In this document: piece by piece, positions 7,458-10,798 of the stretch
How positions within the stretch are numbered: the stretch's first letter is position 1
How the letters are laid out: each line of letters begins with the position of its first letter
Assembly (NCBI GenBank): GCA_045535635.1
Contig: JAZSLZ010000116.1
Span: 1 to 10,798 of the forward strand
Direction of reading: 5' to 3'
DNA from: RGIG8700 sp045535635
GTDB taxonomy: Bacteria; Bacillota; Clostridia; RGIG6154
Length of the DNA stretch: 10,798 nt
Notes under the pieces: model-generated
The model's database searches: none
Told to the model about the DNA's origin: nothing
The model's input: the letters and a program-made list of their open reading frames with translations, nothing else
Position numbers and translations under genes: made by a program

Positions 7458-7468
7458 GCTTATTCTCC

Positions 7469-8188
7469 TTATCTGTCTTTAGCGAGGCTTACAACTATTC
7501 TTCTTGAAGGTTCTTCACCAATACTGTATGTTGTAAGCTTTTCGTTACCCTGAAGTCTTGAATGAATAACTCTTCTTTCAAATGCGTTCATAGGCTCTAA
7601 AGTAAGATTTCTTTTGTTTCTGATTACTTTATCAGCAACCTTATCTGCTAATTTTTCAAGAGCAAGAGTTCTTTTTGCTCTGTAGTTTTCTGAATCAAGG
7701 TTAATTCTGATGTATTCTTCTTTATCTTTATTAACAACAAGGCTTGTTAAATACTGAAGCGCATCAAGAGTTTCTCCTCTTTTACCGATAACTCTGCCCA
7801 TATTTTCACCTGAAACAACAATTTCAAGTGCATCTTCTGTCTGGGTAAATTCAAGTTCTGCTTCAATACCCATCTGTGAAAGAGTTGTACTTAAAAATTC
7901 TTTAGCAATTTTTTCGCCCTCAGTTTTATCCTCTGCGATTGCTCTTTCTTTTTTCTTTGGTTTTTCTGTTTTTTTCACTTCAACAGGCTTTGGAGCTTCA
8001 ACGATTTCTTCCTCGTCGCCCTCAATCCATGCGGCAATTTTACATGGCTTTGTTATAATACCGAAAAAACCTGAAGTAGCATTTTCGATTACTTCAATCA
8101 TAATCTCATCTACATCTGCACCAAGCTGTGCAGCAGCATTTTTTCTTGCCTCTTCAATGCTTTTGCCTGTTACTAAAATTTTGTTCAC
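7469..8188 (-). CDS. khpB: RNA-binding protein KhpB (Jag/EloR)
   Basis: KhpB pairs with KhpA to bind RNA and influences cell elongation and division in other Firmicutes; direct targets are not readable from sequence. The 239 residues have the expected three parts: a Jag-N domain at about 1-52 with GFFGI, a lysine- and glutamate-rich linker (about 56-90), a KH domain with the GKRG loop at 135-138, and an R3H domain with R205 and H209 (RRVIHSRLQ). The start is GTG at 8186-8188 with AAAGGAG seven to eight bases upstream. It follows yidC by 18 bp, the usual spoIIIJ-jag arrangement. Confidence 0.95.
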   Translation of the reverse strand: MNKILVTGKSIEEARKNAAAQLGADVDEIMIEVIENATSGFFGIITKPCKIAAWIEGDEEEIVEAPKPVEVKKTEKPKKKERAIAEDKTEGEKIAKEFLSTTLSQMGIEAELEFTQTEDALEIVVSGENMGRVIGKRGETLDALQYLTSLVVNKDKEEYIRINLDSENYRAKRTLALEKLADKVADKVIRNKRNLTLEPMNAFERRVIHSRLQGNEKLTTYSIGEEPSRRIVVSLAKDR

Positions 8189-8206
8189 TTATATATCTCC
8201 TTTCGC

Positions 8207-9052
8207 TTAAGCTTCTTTATCTTTCTTAAGCATAATTTTTGTTACAACTATCTGCTGCACCATCTGTACAACATTACTCATTACCCAGTAAAGACCAACA
8301 CCTGTTGGCATAATGAAACAGAAATATCCGCTCATTAAAGGCATCATAATATTCATAGTCTTCATCTGCTCTGCAGCCTGTTGATTACCTGAAAGCTTTG
8401 TTGTGATTTGTCCTGAAATATATGCAGTTACTGCAGATAAAATAGGAATAATCCACAAAATTGATGGCTGTGAAAGCTGTGGTGTTAATGATAAATCAAG
8501 ACCAAAAAAGTCAAAGTTAAGTGTTGAAAGCGCAGTTCCTATTTTTTCTTCAACTAAAGCAAGATTATCTGCCATTGAACTTGCAACAGTAATCTGATGT
8601 TGCTTTGTTGCAAAGTTTGCTACGCTTTCTGTAATATGACCTGCTTCTTTAAGCACATCTGCAACCTTCTGAATTACATCAGTTCCCATGTGAAGAATGT
8701 ACTGCATAGGTCTTGTAATAACCTGATAAAGACCAAAGATAATAGGAAGCTGAATTAAAAGCGGTAAGCATCCACCTGCAGGACTGATGTTGTACTTTTT
8801 GTAAAGCTTCATTGTTTCCTGACTTAATCTTTGCTGATCGTTTGCATACTTTTTCTGAATAGCCTGCATTTCAGGTTGAATTTTCTGCATCTGAACTGTT
8901 GATTTTTGTTGTTTTATAACAAGCGGCAACATAATAAGCTTTACAATTAATGTAAAGATAATAATTGCAAGTCCGTAATTTTGCACAAGGTCATAAATAA
9001 AGCTGATGATATAACCAAGTGGTGTTGTAATTAATAATGAAAATGCTCCCAT
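8207..9052 (-). CDS. yidC: Membrane protein insertase YidC/OxaA (SpoIIIJ type)
   Basis: YidC inserts and folds membrane proteins, alone or with SecYEG. At 281 residues this is the short Gram-positive form without the large periplasmic domain of Gram-negative YidC. Hydrophobic stretches are near 5-20, 27-46, 93-112, 197-215 and 232-270, with the family signatures LPLVIKQQKS and PAGGCLPLLIQLPI. The positive charge in the membrane groove (Arg72 in Bacillus halodurans YidC2) is Lys38 here, a conservative variant I believe is common in Clostridia. The N-terminus has no lipobox cysteine. The ATG shares a base with the yidD stop (TAATG), and the C-terminus is short and basic. Downstream khpB is the standard partner gene. 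Confidence 0.96.
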   Translation of the reverse strand: MGAFSLLITTPLGYIISFIYDLVQNYGLAIIIFTLIVKLIMLPLVIKQQKSTVQMQKIQPEMQAIQKKYANDQQRLSQETMKLYKKYNISPAGGCLPLLIQLPIIFGLYQVITRPMQYILHMGTDVIQKVADVLKEAGHITESVANFATKQHQITVASSMADNLALVEEKIGTALSTLNFDFFGLDLSLTPQLSQPSILWIIPILSAVTAYISGQITTKLSGNQQAAEQMKTMNIMMPLMSGYFCFIMPTGVGLYWVMSNVVQMVQQIVVTKIMLKKDKEA

Positions 9053-9285
9053 TATTTTCCTCCTTTAAGGTTTTGGGGTACCGGATCATATCCGCCCTTG
9101 TGCCATGGATGGCACTTAAGAATTCTTCTTACAGCAAGGTAAGTTCCTTTAAAAGCGCCGTGCTTTTCAATTGCCTCTATTGCGTATGCAGAGCAGGTTG
9201 GTTGAAAAATACAACACGGTTTCTTCAAAGGGGAAATAAATTTCCTGTAACCCTTTATTAAATAAATCAGTATTTTTTTCATCAT
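9052..9285 (-). CDS. yidD: Membrane protein insertion efficiency factor YidD
   Basis: YidD is a small peripheral inner-membrane protein that assists YidC-dependent insertion. The 77 residues match the whole family: an amphipathic start (KKILIYLIKGYRKFISPL), then the cysteine cluster CCIFQPTCSAYAIEAI and RRILKCHPWHKGGYDPVP. It starts with two consecutive ATG codons (9283-9285 and 9280-9282); the first overlaps the rnpA stop as ATGA. It ends on the first base of yidC, so rnpA-yidD-yidC should be translated as a coupled unit. Confidence 0.96.
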   Translation of the reverse strand: MMKKILIYLIKGYRKFISPLKKPCCIFQPTCSAYAIEAIEKHGAFKGTYLAVRRILKCHPWHKGGYDPVPQNLKGGK

Positions 9286-9602
9286 ATAAGTTCTGCTTTT
9301 TCAAGAAGCTCTTTAAGACACATATTTATTTCTTTAAATTCAGCTTCTGCAGCGCAAGTTCTTGCAACAATAACAAAGTTGCAATTTTTGTTAAGGATTT
9401 TCTCATAGTTTCTGAAGCTTTCTTTAATTCTGCGTCTTACTTTATTTCTCACTACAGCTTTACCAACTTTTTTACGAACCGTGTAACCAATCATAGGTTC
9501 TTCTTTTGTTGGTTGAAAATAAAGAACAAGTTGTTTTCCAACAACCTTTTTCCCTTTGTAGTAAAGTCTTCTGAAAAGCTTGTTTTCTTTAATAGTTTTC
9601 AC
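9282..9602 (-). CDS. rnpA: Ribonuclease P protein component RnpA
   Basis: RnpA is the basic protein that binds the RNase P RNA and helps it cut the 5' leader from precursor tRNAs. The signature RNKVRRRIKESFRN and the early FRRLYYKGKK are clear. I choose GTG at 9600-9602 (106 residues, MKTIKENKLF), because the only SD-like sequence, AAAAAGG, is about ten bases upstream of it. A TTG at 9609-9611 would add three residues but sits only one base from that SD. The ribosome binding site is weak compared with the AGGAGG of rpmH. Two terminator-like hairpins precede the gene, suggesting lower expression than L34. It overlaps yidD by four bases. Confidence 0.94.
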   Translation of the reverse strand: MKTIKENKLFRRLYYKGKKVVGKQLVLYFQPTKEEPMIGYTVRKKVGKAVVRNKVRRRIKESFRNYEKILNKNCNFVIVARTCAAEAEFKEINMCLKELLEKAELI

Positions 9603-9627
9603 GATTTTCAAACCTTTTTATTTACAC

Positions 9628-9654
9628 AAAAAGCGTGTCTCTCTGGAACACGCT
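9628..9654 (-). terminator. Terminator-like hairpin just upstream of rnpA
   Basis: Arms AGCGTGT/ACACGCT (9632-9638 and 9648-9654) with a 9-base loop are followed on the minus strand by a run of T ending at 9628. It ends about 26 bases before the chosen rnpA start. It is the second such hairpin in the rpmH-rnpA gap. Confidence 0.6.
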
Positions 9655-9699
9655 CTAAAAAGCAAATTTGCCTTTACTTTTGTTTTAAAAGCTATGTTT

Positions 9700-9723
9700 A
9701 AAAAGGCAGAGCTTACCTCTGCC
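9700..9723 (-). terminator. Terminator-like hairpin downstream of rpmH
   Basis: Arms GGCAGAG/CTCTGCC (9705-9711 and 9717-9723) with a 5-base loop are followed on the minus strand by TTTTT (9700-9704). It begins 17 bases after the rpmH stop. A G-U and two A-U pairs can lengthen the stem to ten. It should release much of the rpmH transcript. Confidence 0.7.
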
Positions 9724-9740
9724 CTTAAAAACCAATCAGA

Positions 9741-9875
9741 TTATGCTGATAACTTAGCTCTACCTTTAGCTCTACGTCTAGCAAGTACCTTTCTGCCGTT
9801 TGCAGTAGCCATTCTTTTTCTGAAGCCATGTTCCTTAGCTCTGTGTCTTTTCTTAGGCTGATATGTTCTTTTCAT
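9741..9875 (-). CDS. rpmH: 50S ribosomal protein L34
   Basis: This 44-residue basic protein of the large ribosomal subunit begins MKRTYQPKKRHRAKEHGF and continues with RKRMATANGRKVLARRRAKG, ending GRAKLSA, matching L34 end to end. The ATG at 9873-9875 follows a near-perfect AGGAGG at eight to nine bases, and the stop is TAA at 9741-9743. It is first in the rpmH-to-rsmG cluster, with a strong promoter upstream and a terminator-like hairpin straight after it. Confidence 0.98.
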   Translation of the reverse strand: MKRTYQPKKRHRAKEHGFRKRMATANGRKVLARRRAKGRAKLSA

Positions 9876-9970
9876 CTTGAATACACCTCCTGTTGTTTTC
9901 GTATGTAATCAATTTTTAATTAATCAGATTTAATGTTGTATCACTCAAAACCGCACATTTTTTCATGATA

Positions 9971-10006
9971 CTTTGATATGATACCACAACTTTTTTAAAA
10001 AGTCAA
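9971..10006 (-). promoter_or_regulatory. Extended -10 promoter of rpmH
   Basis: Minus strand: -35 TTGACT (10001-10006), 17-bp spacer, -10 TATCAT (9978-9983) preceded by TGG, an extended -10. Transcription should start near 9971, leaving a leader of about 95 nt. ATGATAC occurs twice on the plus strand (9965-9971 and 9978-9984), the second covering the -10. I see no DnaA box (TTATNCACA type) and no other gene between rpmH and the GH94 gene. Confidence 0.8.
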
Positions 10007-10017
10007 CACTTTTTTGA

Positions 10018-10045
10018 GTGAGAAGTGAGAAGTGAGGAGTTAGGA
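10018..10045 (+). repeat. Four tandem heptamers
   Basis: Reading the plus strand from 10018, the units are GTGAGAA, GTGAGAA, GTGAGGA and GTTAGGA, a graded heptanucleotide repeat. The last unit runs into the left arm of the inverted repeat at 10037-10065. Confidence 0.75.
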
Positions 10046-10069
10046 GTTATTATTTCTCCTAACTCTTTT
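10037..10069 (+). terminator. Hairpin with U-tract on the plus strand, between the GH94 gene and rpmH
   Basis: Exact 10-bp arms GAGTTAGGAG/CTCCTAACTC (10037-10046 and 10056-10065) flank a 9-base loop. On the plus strand TTTTCTTT follows. On the minus strand, where the GH94 gene ends ten bases before the hairpin, the following sequence is CTCACTTC with no U-tract. It could still help end the GH94 transcript, but by sequence it is a better plus-strand terminator, although no plus-strand gene is visible. Confidence 0.55.
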
Positions 10070-10075
10070 CTTTAA

Positions 10076-10798
10076 TTAAACTTCAACGTCATAAGATGTT
10101 CTGCCTTCAACATGAGGAACAAACACTTTGTTTTCAGGATTTTTAATTGTGATGTTGTATGTACAACCTCTGAATTTTCTTGTAATCTTAACATCCTTCC
10201 AGTCTTTTGGCATACATGGAGCAATTTCAAGACCATCCCATTTAGCTTTAACACCTAAAATGTACTGTGTTGCTGCAATATACATCCAAGCAGCTGTACC
10301 TGTAAGCCATGAAACGTTTGCAAGTCCAAACTTATCGCTTTCAGGTCCGAAGATGTTTGAAGCATAAGCATAAGGTTCTGCTTTATATCTCCATTCACCA
10401 GCTTTAGCCTGTGCAACCATTGGAAGAAGCTGGTGATAATATTTCCAAGCATTTTCAGGTCTGCCGAGCATACATTCTGCAATAATTGCCCATGTATTTG
10501 CGTGACAGAATACGCTACCGTTTTCACCGCAACCCTTATTGTAATATGTAAGTGGGTCTTCTTTTGAAGGATAGTCTTTCATAGCAGGGTGGATTTTCTT
10601 AATACCAAGCTCTGTGTCAAGATATTTCTTAACACTATCCATAGCCATTTCGCCTTTATCGCCCATACCTGAAATAACTGCCCAGCTCTGTGTGTTAAGC
10701 CAGATTTTAGCCTGTGGTTCTTCTTTTGAGCCAACAAATGTTCCATTGTCTGTGATACATCTTCTGTACCATTCGCCGTCCCATGCAACTTCGTTAAC
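10076..10798 (-). CDS. GH94 family glycoside phosphorylase, C-terminal part; 5' end off the window
   Basis: GH94 enzymes use phosphate to split beta-linked disaccharides such as cellobiose or N,N'-diacetylchitobiose into a sugar 1-phosphate and a free sugar, usually in the cytoplasm. The frame is open from the window edge to TAA at 10076-10078, giving 240 residues, roughly the last third of an 800-residue enzyme. The visible start reads VNEVAWDGEWYRR; the aspartate at 10778-10780 probably corresponds to the catalytic acid of the family. Further family features are AKIWLNTQSWAVISG, GENGSVFCHANTWAIIAECM, SWLTGTAAWMYIAATQYILG and the C-terminal beta-rich end IAPCMPKDW. An internal ATG at 10664-10666 is not the start. 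The substrate cannot be told from this part. It replaces the dnaA region usually found upstream of rpmH. Confidence 0.9.
   Translation of the reverse strand, partial: VNEVAWDGEWYRRCITDNGTFVGSKEEPQAKIWLNTQSWAVISGMGDKGEMAMDSVKKYLDTELGIKKIHPAMKDYPSKEDPLTYYNKGCGENGSVFCHANTWAIIAECMLGRPENAWKYYHQLLPMVAQAKAGEWRYKAEPYAYASNIFGPESDKFGLANVSWLTGTAAWMYIAATQYILGVKAKWDGLEIAPCMPKDWKDVKITRKFRGCTYNITIKNPENKVFVPHVEGRTSYDVEV

Noticed and set aside
8447..8455. TAATCCACA, one base from a DnaA box
   Set aside because: It is a single mismatched copy within the yidC coding sequence, with no cluster of such boxes, so it is not evidence for an origin.
8937..8941. Lys38 in place of the groove arginine of YidC as an anomaly
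   Set aside because: Lysine keeps the charge and, as far as I recall, is frequent in clostridial YidC, so it is not unusual.
9103..9251. Plus-strand frame opposite yidD
   Set aside because: It is a shadow of the fully conserved YidD protein on the minus strand.
1..10798. Search for tRNA or rRNA genes, CRISPR arrays, insertion sequences and attachment sites
   Set aside because: No regularly spaced repeats, transposase-like proteins, terminal inverted repeats or tRNA-like cloverleaf signals were found by eye; gene order is that of a conserved chromosomal cluster.

Overview
This window looks like chromosome from a low-GC, anaerobic member of the Clostridia (Firmicutes), possibly a gut-type organism. 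The AT-rich composition, AGGAGG-type ribosome binding sites, the pyruvate:ferredoxin oxidoreductase and the conserved gene order around rpmH all point that way. The species cannot be named from the sequence. Every recognised gene lies on the minus strand, so transcription runs from high to low coordinates.

The core (about 9,983 down to 2,482) is the classic origin-proximal Firmicutes cluster rpmH-rnpA-yidD-yidC-khpB(jag)-mnmE-mnmG-rsmG-noc. It encodes ribosomal protein L34, the RNase P protein, two membrane-protein biogenesis factors (YidD, YidC), an RNA-binding protein (KhpB), the two-subunit tRNA wobble-uridine modification enzyme (MnmE/MnmG), a 16S rRNA methyltransferase (RsmG) and a ParB-family nucleoid occlusion protein (Noc). 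Many junctions overlap (ATGA between rnpA/yidD and mnmG/rsmG, TAATG between yidD/yidC). A strong extended -10 promoter drives rpmH. Two terminator-like hairpins separate rpmH from rnpA. A 12-bp terminator closes rsmG, and noc restarts from its own promoter.

Downstream (2,433 to 1) are apbE, an exported FAD:protein FMN transferase, and the 5' third of a pyruvate:ferredoxin oxidoreductase gene. Each has its own readable sigma-A-type promoter. They could be linked through reduced ferredoxin and a flavinylated Rnf-type complex, but no rnf gene is in the window. The oxidoreductase frame is broken by a TAG codon at 28-30 exactly where the family has a conserved lysine, and homologous sequence continues in frame to the window edge.

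Upstream of rpmH, where dnaA and oriC sit in Bacillus, there is instead the 3' part of a GH94 glycoside phosphorylase gene. The 200-bp gap between them holds an inverted repeat, a short heptamer tandem repeat and the rpmH promoter, with no DnaA box that I can see. No new defence, mobile or CRISPR system is visible. The observations most worth checking are the amber codon in the oxidoreductase, the Noc protein that has Noc-type DNA-reading residues but no membrane-targeting helix, the twin NBS-like motifs in its promoter, and the displaced origin context.
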